Positions 8,930-17,088 of a stretch of 64,000 nucleotides of DNA are shown here, one piece after another. The position numbers were made by a program, and so were the translations under genes. The DNA lies in contig CAJUTR010000007.1 in NCBI GenBank assembly GCA_910589665.1, forward strand, positions 29,885-93,884, read 5' to 3'. Under the pieces are notes generated by a model that was not told the origin of the DNA, did not search any database, and worked only from the letters and a program-made list of their open reading frames with translations. Source of the DNA: an uncultured Eubacterium sp. (GTDB taxonomy: Bacteria > Bacillota > Clostridia > Lachnospirales > Lachnospiraceae). The first letter of the stretch is position 1; each line of letters starts with the position of its first letter.

Positions 8930-9032
8930 ACTTTCACCTGAACCTTTCTAACGAAACAAAACGGCTTCTTTCTCTGAAATATATTACTACTCATTTTATC
9001 ATATCTTTTACCCTAAAGCAACAAGTTTCGTC

Positions 9033-9061
9033 TTGTGTCTGACTCCTTTTTTTGTTATACT
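9033..9061 (+). promoter_or_regulatory. Possible promoter of the AP2-domain gene
   Basis: TTGTGT (9033-9038) and TATACT (9056-9061) are separated by 17 bases. The -10 box is good and the -35 box is weak. The distance to the chosen start codon at 9143 is about 75 bases. Confidence 0.45.
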
Positions 9062-9142
9062 TCATACAGGACTACGAGTCCGGGTTTGTGCACGCACGAA
9101 CTTATATATTGCGTATTGATCATGCGCGAATGGAGGAAAAGA

Positions 9143-9967
9143 ATGAAACAAGGGGTTTATGCCGCCGTCAAAAAAAATGGAACCCTGTATTACCGCAGTT
9201 CCATCACATTTCAAAACAAACATATCAGCCTGGGCAGCTATCCGACTGAAGATGATGCCGCGCGCGCTTACACACAGGCAGACACCATTCTTCACGACCC
9301 CGCTTATTCACTTGACTCCTATCTCTCGTTCCCTGACAAAAATAGAAACAACGAGCAAAACTCTCCGGTGCTCCCTTTTCCCAAATGGGTTACGCTCATC
9401 AATTTCCGCGACAACGGCATTTACATCAAAACTCCGATCTATTTGCGGAAAAACTATTTTCACTATTATTTTTCCCCTGACGACTACTATACGTTTGACA
9501 TTGACGACTTATTTTACTATTCTACCCATTCGATCATACGCCGCGGCGGGCATCTGTTCGTCAGCGATTACGGCATGCAGATCAATATTTTATCGAGATA
9601 TGGGATTAAAAACTACGGCGTCGCAGGACGGGATTTTTTATTTGTAAATGGGGACAAACGGGACTTCCGCTACGAGAACATCGAAATCATCAACCGCTAT
9701 CACGGGGTGTTTTGCAAACAGCACAAGGGCAAAACGATCTATGAGGCCAGGATCCACTTGCGGGGCGAGTTCATCGTCGGACGTTACGCCACTGAAATCG
9801 AAGCGGCTGTCGCCTATAACAAAGCAGCCTCCGCCTTGATCCGGAAAGGGTATGACAAGCGGTTTCCGGTGAATTATCTGGAAGAACTATCCAGCGAAGA
9901 ATATAAATCCTGTTTTAAGCAGATCCAGATTTCCAAAAAGATCCAGGCACTCCGTCCAAGGGAATAA
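9143..9967 (+). CDS. AP2-domain protein with degenerate HNH-like centre
   Basis: The 274-residue product has two AP2-like DNA-binding modules: residues 3-48 (GVYAAVKKNG ... ISLGSYPTEDDAARAY) and about 188-245 (GVFCKQHKGK ... FIVGRYATEIEAAVAYNKAA). Between them, around 165-187, the segment NGDKRDFRYENIEIIN resembles the second half of an HNH homing-endonuclease fold, but the expected catalytic histidines are not visible. Bacterial AP2 domains are normally found in phage or intron HNH endonucleases; this architecture suggests a descendant that has become a DNA-binding protein or regulator. The start at 9143 is chosen over one 36 codons upstream because GGAGGAAAAG sits directly before it and the first AP2 module begins at residue 3. 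It is transcribed divergently from the von Willebrand gene and convergently with the small membrane-protein gene. Confidence 0.78.
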   Translation: MKQGVYAAVKKNGTLYYRSSITFQNKHISLGSYPTEDDAARAYTQADTILHDPAYSLDSYLSFPDKNRNNEQNSPVLPFPKWVTLINFRDNGIYIKTPIYLRKNYFHYYFSPDDYYTFDIDDLFYYSTHSIIRRGGHLFVSDYGMQINILSRYGIKNYGVAGRDFLFVNGDKRDFRYENIEIINRYHGVFCKQHKGKTIYEARIHLRGEFIVGRYATEIEAAVAYNKAASALIRKGYDKRFPVNYLEELSSEEYKSCFKQIQISKKIQALRPRE

Positions 9968-9974
9968 GAGCACA

Positions 9975-9999
9975 AAGGCGCCCTAAAGAAGGGCGCCTT
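9975..9999. terminator. Hairpin between convergent genes
   Basis: A perfect 10-bp GC-rich stem (9975-9984 with 9990-9999) has a 5-base loop. It lies just after the AP2-gene stop and contains the stop codon of the opposing membrane-protein gene. Neither strand has a clear T-tract, so termination is plausible but not certain. Confidence 0.5.
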
Positions 10000-10321
10000 G
10001 GAAATACAAGATCAAATATAAGATGATTATGATACCGTTTAATACGGACCCGACAGCCGGACATGTCATATAGATATCTTCTTTTTTATAACATCGCAGG
10101 GACAATACAAAACCAACTACGGATAACGCTAAATTCACGATCCCCAAATACCCGTACTGGATCCCGCCCCGGCCCTTTTCCATACTGGAACAGATGAACA
10201 GCGCTATGATAAAGATAAGCGATAAGACGGCGATCAGCATCGAAACGATGCCGATGAATAGATGTTTCTTGTCCGTAAACTGTATTTTTCTCCTCTTTCC
10301 AATCCGTATTTTTATACTCAT
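9983..10321 (-). CDS. Small membrane protein, about three transmembrane segments
   Basis: The 112-residue product has a basic N-terminus with FTDKKH, then hydrophobic segments at about 23-44, 56-74 and 86-108. This pattern resembles a small Lachnospiraceae membrane family that I recall as DUF6142, but I cannot confirm the assignment. Its ATG overlaps the vanZ stop codon (ATGA), so it is translationally coupled to vanZ and is the last gene of the pheST-vanZ transcription unit. No function can be given. Confidence 0.75.
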   Translation of the reverse strand: MSIKIRIGKRRKIQFTDKKHLFIGIVSMLIAVLSLIFIIALFICSSMEKGRGGIQYGYLGIVNLALSVVGFVLSLRCYKKEDIYMTCPAVGSVLNGIIIILYLILYFQGALL

Positions 10322-10809
10322 TTTCTTTCCCTTTCCTTACGAGTTCTCTTTTTGCGGTACCATGTGAGCATACAGCGGCACATGCTGTAACACACGCAGC
10401 CGAGCGCTACGCCTACCGTATTTAGGATCAGATCGTCCACATCAAAACAACCTACTTTGGATACAAGCTGGGCCGTCTCCACCGTCAGGCTGAATAAAAA
10501 GCCGAATCCCGTGATCTTCAAAAAGTTTAAAAATGGACCCAGTTTCCTCTTTTCCAATCCCGGGATGAAAAATCCAAAGGGCATGAAAACGACGATGTTT
10601 CCCACTATATTGATCATAAACGCCTCCTCCCCCAGAATATCCCGGTATTTAATAAACCGGGATATCTCGCGGAACGGAGTGAAATTATACTGGTAGTTCA
10701 GAAATTGTGTCGTACGTCCATATTCTTCACTGAAAAACAGGAAATAAATAAGCAAGATCATATAACCGACAAAAGCAAGTGCCAGCATATTGCGAATTAG
10801 CTTTTTCAC
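10318..10809 (-). CDS. VanZ-like membrane protein
   Basis: The 163-residue product has a VanZ-like layout: an N-terminal membrane helix (about 10-28), the NFTPFREI segment, a central NIVGNIVVFMPFGFFIP motif, a third helix ending in SLTVETAQL and a last region with DVDDLILNTVGVALG. These polar-in-membrane motifs are diagnostic of the family, whose founder gives low-level teicoplanin resistance; the biochemical role of most members is unknown. It starts with GTG, 8 bases after a GGGGGG Shine-Dalgarno-like run. It follows pheT by 23 bases and overlaps the next gene by four bases. Confidence 0.88.
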   Translation of the reverse strand: MKKLIRNMLALAFVGYMILLIYFLFFSEEYGRTTQFLNYQYNFTPFREISRFIKYRDILGEEAFMINIVGNIVVFMPFGFFIPGLEKRKLGPFLNFLKITGFGFLFSLTVETAQLVSKVGCFDVDDLILNTVGVALGCVCYSMCRCMLTWYRKKRTRKERERK

Positions 10810-10832
10810 AGTAAAAACCCCCCGTTCGCCTT

Positions 10833-13274
10833 TTATGCTTTTCGAATTGCCACTCCTAATACTTCCATTTTCTTCAGTATTTTATCCATGACCTCGGTTA
10901 CGTCCTTGTCCTCCAGCGTGCGGTCTGCCGCGCGGAAACGGATCGAGTAAGCCAGCGATTTCTCATCCTGTCCGAGCTGTTCACCCTCGTACACATCGAA
11001 CAACTGGTAACTTTCCAGCAAACTTCCGCCATTTTTCCGGATCACTTCCTCCACGCTTCCGGCGAGGACATCCTTTTTCATCACAAGGGAAATATCCCTC
11101 GTAACGGCCGGGAATTTTGCCACTCCTTTATATTTGACGTCAAAATCAGAATGTCCAGCAAGCCGTTCCACATCGAGTACGGCAACGTACGCTTTCGTTC
11201 CGATCCCATATCCGTCGAGCACATCCGGATGTACCTCACCGAGAAAGCCGATCGTTTCGGTGCCGACAGCCACATCGGCTTTGCGCCCCGGATGGAGATA
11301 CGGGCGATCGGCATCTGGCGTAAACGAAATGCCGCGCCGGATCCCCAGCTTATCCAAAATGCCCTCAACGACGCCTTTCATATCAAAGAAATCACCCGCC
11401 CCGTACATACCGAGCGTCAGCTGCATCCTCTCGTCAGGCAGTTCTTCTAATGGCAGGGATTTCGGCAGATAAATATTCGCCAGTTCATACAGCCGCACAT
11501 CTTTATTCCGTCTGTTATAGTTCGTGGAAAGCGACGTGAGCATACCATTTAGCGGCGTCGTCCGCATGATACTATAATCCTCTCCCAACGGGTTCGAGAT
11601 CACGATCGTCTTTCTCAGATCGCTCTCTTCCGGTATCAGAAGTTTATCAAACACTTTCGGACTTTCGAACGAATAACTCATCCCCTCGCTAAACCCTGCC
11701 TGCTCCACGACATTTCTTGCAATATTTTCTATCACCGTCTGATCGGACAATTTCCCCATCGTCGCCTCTCCACTCGGAAGCGTGGCCGGAATCTTATCAT
11801 AACCGAAAAAGCGCGCGACCTCCTCCGCCAGGTCCGCCAGACAGTGTACATCCTGTCTCCATGTCGGCACATGGACGATCCGTTCCCCGCGGTCTACGCC
11901 GAGTCCGACCATCTCAAAATAAGAAATCATCTCCTCTTCGCCGATCTCGGTGCCAAGAAGATCGTTGATGCGTTCCGGATCATATGCTACAGTCTCTTCC
12001 TGCCTTTCGTTCGGATAGACGTCCACACATCCGCCGACTACCGTTCCGGCGCCGAGCTCTTCAATCAACTGGCAGGCACGGTTCATCGCCTCACGCGTTG
12101 TGTTTGGGTCAAGTCCTTTTTCAAATTTAGCCTGGGCATCGGTACGCATCCCCAGTTTCTTACCAGAAAGCCGGATATTCGTGCCATCAAAACAAGCCGC
12201 CTCAAAAAGCATCGTCTTGACGTCATCCGTAATTTTTGAATTTTCTCCCCCCATAATGCCGGCAATGCCGACCGCTTTCTCGCCGTCACAGATCATAAGG
12301 ATCGAATCGTCCAGTTCCCTTTCCTGCCCGTCGAGTGTCGTAAACGTCTCGCCCGCTTTCGCGTTGCGCACGACGATCTTTCGTCCGGCGATCGTATCAA
12401 GGTCGTATGCGTGCATCGGCTGAGAATACTCTTCCATCACGTAATTTGTGATATCCACGATATTATTGATCGGGCGTATCCCACAGGCCGCCAGCCGCCG
12501 CTGCATCCACTCCGGCGACGGTGCAAGGCGGATATCCTTTACGACACGCGCCACATAACGGGAACAAAGTTCCTTATTTTCTATGTCAACGGAAATATAA
12601 TCCTCTGTCTTTTCATCGTTTCCTACTTCCGTCACGACCGGCGGGCAGAACGGCTTGCGAAACGTCGCTGCCGCCTCTCTCGCGATGCCGATCACGCCGA
12701 AGCAGTCCACGCGGTTTGACGTAACCTCATATTCAAAATTCGCGTCCCGCAGACCGAGCAGCGCGATCGCGTCACTTCCGACCGGCGCCTCTTTATATTC
12801 GGGGTTGTCGCTCAAAATATAGATACCGTCTTCCGGCGCGTCGGGGTAAAAGTCCCTCGACGATCCCAGTTCCTCGACGGAACACATCATGCCAAACGAT
12901 TCTACACCGCGCAGTTTCCCCTTCTTGATCTTAATACCGCCCGGCGTCTTTGTACCGTCATGGCCGCCAGCCACACGTCCTCCCTCGAGAACGACTGGGA
13001 CTTTCTGCCCCTCCTTTACATTTGACGCCCCGGTCACGATCTGCACCGTATTCCCTTCGCTGTCGACCGCCACCTGGCACACGACGAGCTTATCCGCATC
13101 GGGATGTTTTTTTATTTCCTCTATTTTTCCCACAACGATCTTTTCCAGATCCGCATCTAATTTTTCAAATCCTTCCACTTTTGTGCCGGAAAGGGTCATC
13201 GCGTCCATATACTCCTTCTCCGTGCAGTCCAGTTCTGGAACATATGCTTTAATCCATGATAATGGTGTATTCAT
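10833..13274 (-). CDS. pheT: Phenylalanine-tRNA ligase beta subunit
   Basis: The 813-residue product is the beta subunit of the cytoplasmic (alpha-beta)2 enzyme that charges tRNA-Phe, and it carries the editing site. Visible regions in order are an N-terminal EMAP-like tRNA-binding domain (about 40-155), the B3/B4 editing region with VTSNRVDC, the B5 domain, the catalytic-like core and a C-terminal ferredoxin-like anticodon-binding domain (KYKGVAKFPAVTRDISLV onward). The length is normal for bacteria. The start at 13274 (MNTPLSWIKAYVPEL) is preceded by AGGAGGGAAAC; an in-frame extension to 13319 would run back into pheS and is unlikely. It lies 10 bases downstream of pheS. Confidence 0.97.
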   Translation of the reverse strand: MNTPLSWIKAYVPELDCTEKEYMDAMTLSGTKVEGFEKLDADLEKIVVGKIEEIKKHPDADKLVVCQVAVDSEGNTVQIVTGASNVKEGQKVPVVLEGGRVAGGHDGTKTPGGIKIKKGKLRGVESFGMMCSVEELGSSRDFYPDAPEDGIYILSDNPEYKEAPVGSDAIALLGLRDANFEYEVTSNRVDCFGVIGIAREAAATFRKPFCPPVVTEVGNDEKTEDYISVDIENKELCSRYVARVVKDIRLAPSPEWMQRRLAACGIRPINNIVDITNYVMEEYSQPMHAYDLDTIAGRKIVVRNAKAGETFTTLDGQERELDDSILMICDGEKAVGIAGIMGGENSKITDDVKTMLFEAACFDGTNIRLSGKKLGMRTDAQAKFEKGLDPNTTREAMNRACQLIEELGAGTVVGGCVDVYPNERQEETVAYDPERINDLLGTEIGEEEMISYFEMVGLGVDRGERIVHVPTWRQDVHCLADLAEEVARFFGYDKIPATLPSGEATMGKLSDQTVIENIARNVVEQAGFSEGMSYSFESPKVFDKLLIPEESDLRKTIVISNPLGEDYSIMRTTPLNGMLTSLSTNYNRRNKDVRLYELANIYLPKSLPLEELPDERMQLTLGMYGAGDFFDMKGVVEGILDKLGIRRGISFTPDADRPYLHPGRKADVAVGTETIGFLGEVHPDVLDGYGIGTKAYVAVLDVERLAGHSDFDVKYKGVAKFPAVTRDISLVMKKDVLAGSVEEVIRKNGGSLLESYQLFDVYEGEQLGQDEKSLAYSIRFRAADRTLEDKDVTEVMDKILKKMEVLGVAIRKA

Positions 13275-13284
13275 TGTTTCCCTC

Positions 13285-14304
13285 CTAAAATTGTTCCAAA
13301 AAGCGTTTATCATTTTCATAAAGAAGTCTCATGTCGTCGATTTCATATTTCAAAAGAGCGATACGCTCCAATCCGACACCAAACGCAAATCCTGTATACT
13401 CCTGCGGATCGATCTTACTCATTTCCAATACATGGGGATGTACCATACCGCATCCGAGTATCTCGATCCAGCCCTCACCTTTACAGAACCGGCATCCTTT
13501 TCCGCCGCACTTAAAACACGTCACATCCATCTCAGCGCTCGGCTCCGTAAATGGGAAATGATGGGGACGGAATTTCACCTTTGTTTCCTCGCCGAATAAC
13601 TCCCTCGCAAATTCTGCCAGCGTTCCCTTTAGATCCGCAAAAGTGATATGCTTGTCGATGACAAGTCCCTCGATTTGATGGAACGAAGGCGAATGGGTCG
13701 CATCGACCTCATCCGAACGGAATACCCGGCCGGGCGCGATCATCCGGATCGGCAGTTTCCCTTCTTCCATCACACGAACCTGTACGGAAGATGTCTGCGT
13801 GCGGAGCAGGAATTTGTCATTGATATAAAACGTATCCTGTTCATCCTTTGCCGGATGGTTCGCCGGAATGTTCAATGCTTCGAAGTTATAATAATCATAT
13901 TCTACTTCTGGCCCTTCCACAACCTCATAGCCCATACCGATAAATATTTTTTCAACCTCTTCCAGAGCGATCGTATTCGGGTGGCGGTGCCCCATATCAG
14001 GTTTCCGGCCTGGAAGCGTAACGTCTATGACTTCCGCCTTCATTTTTTCCTCGCGGAGTGCCTTCGCAAATGCCGCTTTTTTCGCCTCCAGCCTCGTCTC
14101 AATATCCTTTCTCGCATCATTGACAAGCTGTCCGACTTTTGGCCGGTCTTCCGGCGCCACATCCTTCATGGCTTTGAGTACACTCGTTAATTCGCCCTTC
14201 TTTCCCAGGAAAGCCACCCGGATGTCGTTAAGTTTTTCAAGTCCCTGGGTCTGCTCGATCTGAGACAGGGCATCCTGCATGATTTTTTCAAGTTTTTCTT
14301 TCAT
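13285..14304 (-). CDS. pheS: Phenylalanine-tRNA ligase alpha subunit
   Basis: The 339-residue product is the catalytic subunit. An N-terminal coiled-coil (about 1-85) is followed by the class II synthetase core with motif 2 (FRSDEVDATHSPSFHQIEG) and motif 3 (GFAFGVGLERIALLKY). An insertion with four cysteines (CFKCGGKGCRFC) suggests a zinc-binding knuckle, as seen in many Gram-positive PheS proteins. Two starts are possible, at 14316 and 14304. I prefer 14304 because GAGGAAGG precedes it and the resulting MKEKLEKI N-terminus matches related proteins. A stable 8-bp hairpin (14323-14330 with 14336-14343) lies just upstream in the leader. Confidence 0.96.
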   Translation of the reverse strand: MKEKLEKIMQDALSQIEQTQGLEKLNDIRVAFLGKKGELTSVLKAMKDVAPEDRPKVGQLVNDARKDIETRLEAKKAAFAKALREEKMKAEVIDVTLPGRKPDMGHRHPNTIALEEVEKIFIGMGYEVVEGPEVEYDYYNFEALNIPANHPAKDEQDTFYINDKFLLRTQTSSVQVRVMEEGKLPIRMIAPGRVFRSDEVDATHSPSFHQIEGLVIDKHITFADLKGTLAEFARELFGEETKVKFRPHHFPFTEPSAEMDVTCFKCGGKGCRFCKGEGWIEILGCGMVHPHVLEMSKIDPQEYTGFAFGVGLERIALLKYEIDDMRLLYENDKRFLEQF

Positions 14305-14322
14305 TTCCTTCCTCATTTCTTC

Positions 14323-14343
14323 CCCAAAGAATTTCTCTTTGGG
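14323..14343 (-). other. Leader hairpin just upstream of pheS
   Basis: An 8-bp stem with a 5-base loop ends about 18 bases before the chosen pheS start. No T-box consensus (AGGGTGG-type element) is present in the leader, so this is not an obvious tRNA-sensing riboswitch. It may simply insulate or tune the ribosome-binding site. Confidence 0.5.
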
Positions 14344-14398
14344 AACGTTTCATTTATGTTACCATTTATTTGTTGCGCGGCAAAATCTACGTAATTCG

Positions 14399-14427
14399 AT
14401 TGTAAACCAACATGCAATATTTTTCAA
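14399..14427 (-). promoter_or_regulatory. Sigma-A-type promoter of pheST
   Basis: TTGAAA (14422-14427) and TACAAT (14399-14404) are spaced by 17 bases on the minus strand. This gives a leader of roughly 85-90 bases. The rest of the geneless stretch up to 14621 shows no further convincing element. Confidence 0.75.
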
Positions 14428-14621
14428 GGGTGAAATTTTACGCCGCACTGTGTGTGATGCGACGTGCCACATAAATTTGATAAGAAAAAGACTACCGCAC
14501 TGGACACGATACGCTCTTTGGGAAGCGCCAGCTACAGCATGTGCCGCTGCCGTTATGCCAAAAACAGCGTATACAAACATAATGACCGATATAAAACCTT
14601 GAACGTTTCCCCTAAACAACA

Positions 14622-14653
14622 ATTGTGGCTATGCCAAAAAGCATAGCCACAAT
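14622..14653 (-). terminator. Rho-independent terminator after the GH43/Fn3 gene
   Basis: A perfect 13-bp stem (14622-14634 with 14641-14653) has a loop rich in T on the minus strand and is followed by TTGTTGTTTA. It begins about 30 bases after the stop codon of the upstream gene. Confidence 0.75.
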
Positions 14654-14684
14654 ACAAAGGTATCATAATGATATAGTTTAGTGA

Positions 14685-16967
14685 TTACTTCTTAATCTTC
14701 ACTGACTTCTTACTGCTCCAGCCGCTGTAATGTTTTTTACCGTCTACCGTCTTATAAGCCCTTGCCTGAACATAGTAAGTCTTCTTCTTCAGCTTTTTAA
14801 GCGTAACTTTCAAGGTTTTTGCGTTTTTGATCGTCACCTTTTTCGCGGATTTCATATTCTTTTTCAGCGAATACCGGATCTCATAACCGTTTGCTCCGCT
14901 CACTTTCTTTTTCAGCGTAACGTCTGCTTTCTTTCCTTTTACATTTTTTACAGACTTGATCGCTGGTTTGGAAACAGTAACTTCTTCGTCCTTCTTCGGG
15001 GCAGGTGTCACAGTAGCAGGTGGTACTGGTGCCGGTGTAGCCGGTGTCGGCGGTGCCGGTGTAGCCGGCTGTGCCTGCTTCTCTGCAAACTGCCAGGAAG
15101 CTACTTTATATCCATTTCCACGGAATACGAAATACAGATCATGTTTGCCCGTCACATTTCCCGCAATGTCTGCCTCAAATGTTTCATAGTTCTCGTCACC
15201 TGTTACTCTCATATCCAAGGATGCCACTTTATTTGCGCTTACCGTCGGATCATCAACAAATACTTCCACTGCGCCGTAATCGGTATTCGATGCGATCTGT
15301 GCTGACACTTTACCAACACCCTTTTCACCGAAGTTCACGCCGCTGATCTTCGTCCAGTCACCTGTATGGATCTTATCGAGGACCATCGCTCTTACGGCAT
15401 CGGATTTAGCGGATTTTACGCCTGCGCTGTATGATGTCGTCGTCGCATTGATGGTTTCATACGGATTAAAGTCCTCTACCTGCTCTACGCCCTCGTAATT
15501 CGGCTCAATGTTGATCGCATCTGTTTCTTTGTCTACGGTCATCGGAGCTACATGCAGGCAGCGGTAATCCTGCGCCGTATGATACAGCATGTTCTCAAGC
15601 GCTGTCGAGTGGTATGTCATGTATTCTTTGCCTTTGAACGAAAGCATGTGATGATGGTTATTGTACGATTTACCATAAATCGTACTTGGATTGTTCAGAA
15701 TCGACCCCAGGTATTTCAGGTCATCCGTGCTCTCCTGCTCTTCCGGATTGAATGTGATGTTCATCGGGTCTTTTGATACATAACATGCAATCTGTCCGGA
15801 AGCAATCGGCCCAAGCGCCCCCGACGCATTTACAGAACCAGGTACCTTGAAGTTAGTGCAGTAGGAGTAAAAGTACTTACCATTAAACTGGTTGATCTCG
15901 TTATCCTCAAACAAATAGAACGCATCCATTTCTTGCGGCACACCGTCTAACAACACCTTACCAGTACCTTCTTCAAATTTGATCTTACATACCCGGCCAG
16001 TTTTCGGATGTGCTTTCTGCTCTGCAGTCGGATTTTCTCCACCAGGAAGTCCACCGCCAAAATACACATAAGCATCGCCCTTGTCGTCTACGAGTACTGC
16101 CGGGTCAAAGCACCATACGACACCGTTACAGTTCGTTGTTGACTGACTGAATAACGTCACACCCAGATCATCATACCACGGGCCAGTCGGGGAATCCCCA
16201 CGTGCATATCCTACCGCTCCACTATTCGTGTAGAAGAGGTAATACTCATCTTCCCCGTCTCCGTCGCCGTCGATCTTCAGACCTGATGGCGCCCACGATT
16301 TCGTCGCCCATTTACATTTCACCTTTTCCGTCGAATCTTCCGGCTCATTTGTCAGGTTCAACTGATCAACAAAACCTTCATCCGTCCAGTTCACCATATC
16401 CTTCGTGGACATGATCGTCAGGGAATGGTTGTTATAGCCGTTCTTCTTCATGATTCCGCTTTTGTCGTATTCTACTGCCTCCGTCGTGCCATAAACATAC
16501 AGCTTTCCATCAACGTCGCTATTATCGATTGCCGTCGGGTCTGCGCACAGGTTCCAGTTTGTGAGCATACTCGTGATCGGATGAACTTTAACTTCGTAAA
16601 TCGGCTTACCTTCACCATCCAATACAGCTTCACCGTTTTCATCTAATTTCTTCTCCTTCGTCGTATAGGACACTCCCTGTTTCAGCACAAGCTCTTCCGT
16701 ATCCCATGCCTGCTCATTCTCCGGTGTAAATGGATCACTGTCCTCCGTTTCATACTTCGTGATCGGTGCATCCTTCTGCTTCTCTCCGTCTTTATACGCA
16801 ACCACTGAGCCTTCATATGCGTATGTATACGTATCCTCCCATTTATACTGGTGCTGTGGGGACTCGAGGGCGTCCGCATCAGCCACAGGACCTACTGCCA
16901 TCGTAGCTGCCAGCGAAAAGACAAGCCCGGCGGCTGTCAGTTTCGCCCATTTCTTCTTGTGAAACAT
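14685..16967 (-). CDS. Secreted GH43 enzyme with CBM6-like and Fn3 modules
   Basis: The 760-residue product has a signal peptide (about 1-32), an N-terminal extension to about 130, a GH43 catalytic domain (about 130-495), a CBM6-like module (about 500-628), an Ala/Thr/Pro linker (about 633-655) and a Lys-rich Fn3 domain (about 665-760). Candidate catalytic residues are the Asp of CADPTA (143), the Asp of CFDPAVLVDD (288) and a Glu in LFEDNEINQ (354 or 357). The WAPS motif at about 225 replaces the WAPD form seen in many relatives. The nearest recalled relatives are arabinoxylan arabinofuranohydrolases of the XynD type, so release of arabinose from xylan is a reasonable proposal. It has its own promoter-like site and a strong TAGGAGGT ribosome-binding site, and follows the GH115 gene by 121 bases. 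Confidence 0.88.
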   Translation of the reverse strand: MFHKKKWAKLTAAGLVFSLAATMAVGPVADADALESPQHQYKWEDTYTYAYEGSVVAYKDGEKQKDAPITKYETEDSDPFTPENEQAWDTEELVLKQGVSYTTKEKKLDENGEAVLDGEGKPIYEVKVHPITSMLTNWNLCADPTAIDNSDVDGKLYVYGTTEAVEYDKSGIMKKNGYNNHSLTIMSTKDMVNWTDEGFVDQLNLTNEPEDSTEKVKCKWATKSWAPSGLKIDGDGDGEDEYYLFYTNSGAVGYARGDSPTGPWYDDLGVTLFSQSTTNCNGVVWCFDPAVLVDDKGDAYVYFGGGLPGGENPTAEQKAHPKTGRVCKIKFEEGTGKVLLDGVPQEMDAFYLFEDNEINQFNGKYFYSYCTNFKVPGSVNASGALGPIASGQIACYVSKDPMNITFNPEEQESTDDLKYLGSILNNPSTIYGKSYNNHHHMLSFKGKEYMTYHSTALENMLYHTAQDYRCLHVAPMTVDKETDAINIEPNYEGVEQVEDFNPYETINATTTSYSAGVKSAKSDAVRAMVLDKIHTGDWTKISGVNFGEKGVGKVSAQIASNTDYGAVEVFVDDPTVSANKVASLDMRVTGDENYETFEADIAGNVTGKHDLYFVFRGNGYKVASWQFAEKQAQPATPAPPTPATPAPVPPATVTPAPKKDEEVTVSKPAIKSVKNVKGKKADVTLKKKVSGANGYEIRYSLKKNMKSAKKVTIKNAKTLKVTLKKLKKKTYYVQARAYKTVDGKKHYSGWSSKKSVKIKK

Positions 16968-17013
16968 ATAAATACCTCCTAGATTTTTGATTGATAGTAC
17001 ATTTTGTAACTTT

Positions 17014-17043
17014 ATGATACCAAATAAAAGTACGCTTTATCAA
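17014..17043 (-). promoter_or_regulatory. Possible promoter of the GH43/Fn3 gene
   Basis: TTGATA (17038-17043) and TATCAT (17014-17019) are separated by 18 bases on the minus strand, about 50 bases ahead of the start codon. The gene could therefore be expressed separately from the GH115 operon. Confidence 0.55.
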
Positions 17044-17088
17044 TGATGTATGCAGTAATGTATTTGATACATCCAGAATCCGCATCCT

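Noticed and set aside
14305..14398. Possible T-box leader of pheST
   Set aside because: The leader is under 100 bases and lacks the conserved T-box bulge sequence and an antiterminator/terminator pair.
14359..14622. 87-codon minus-strand frame upstream of pheS with a hydrophobic N-terminus
   Set aside because: The good pheST promoter lies inside it, no ribosome-binding site precedes it, and the sequence shows no family features; it is better read as non-coding leader and promoter DNA.
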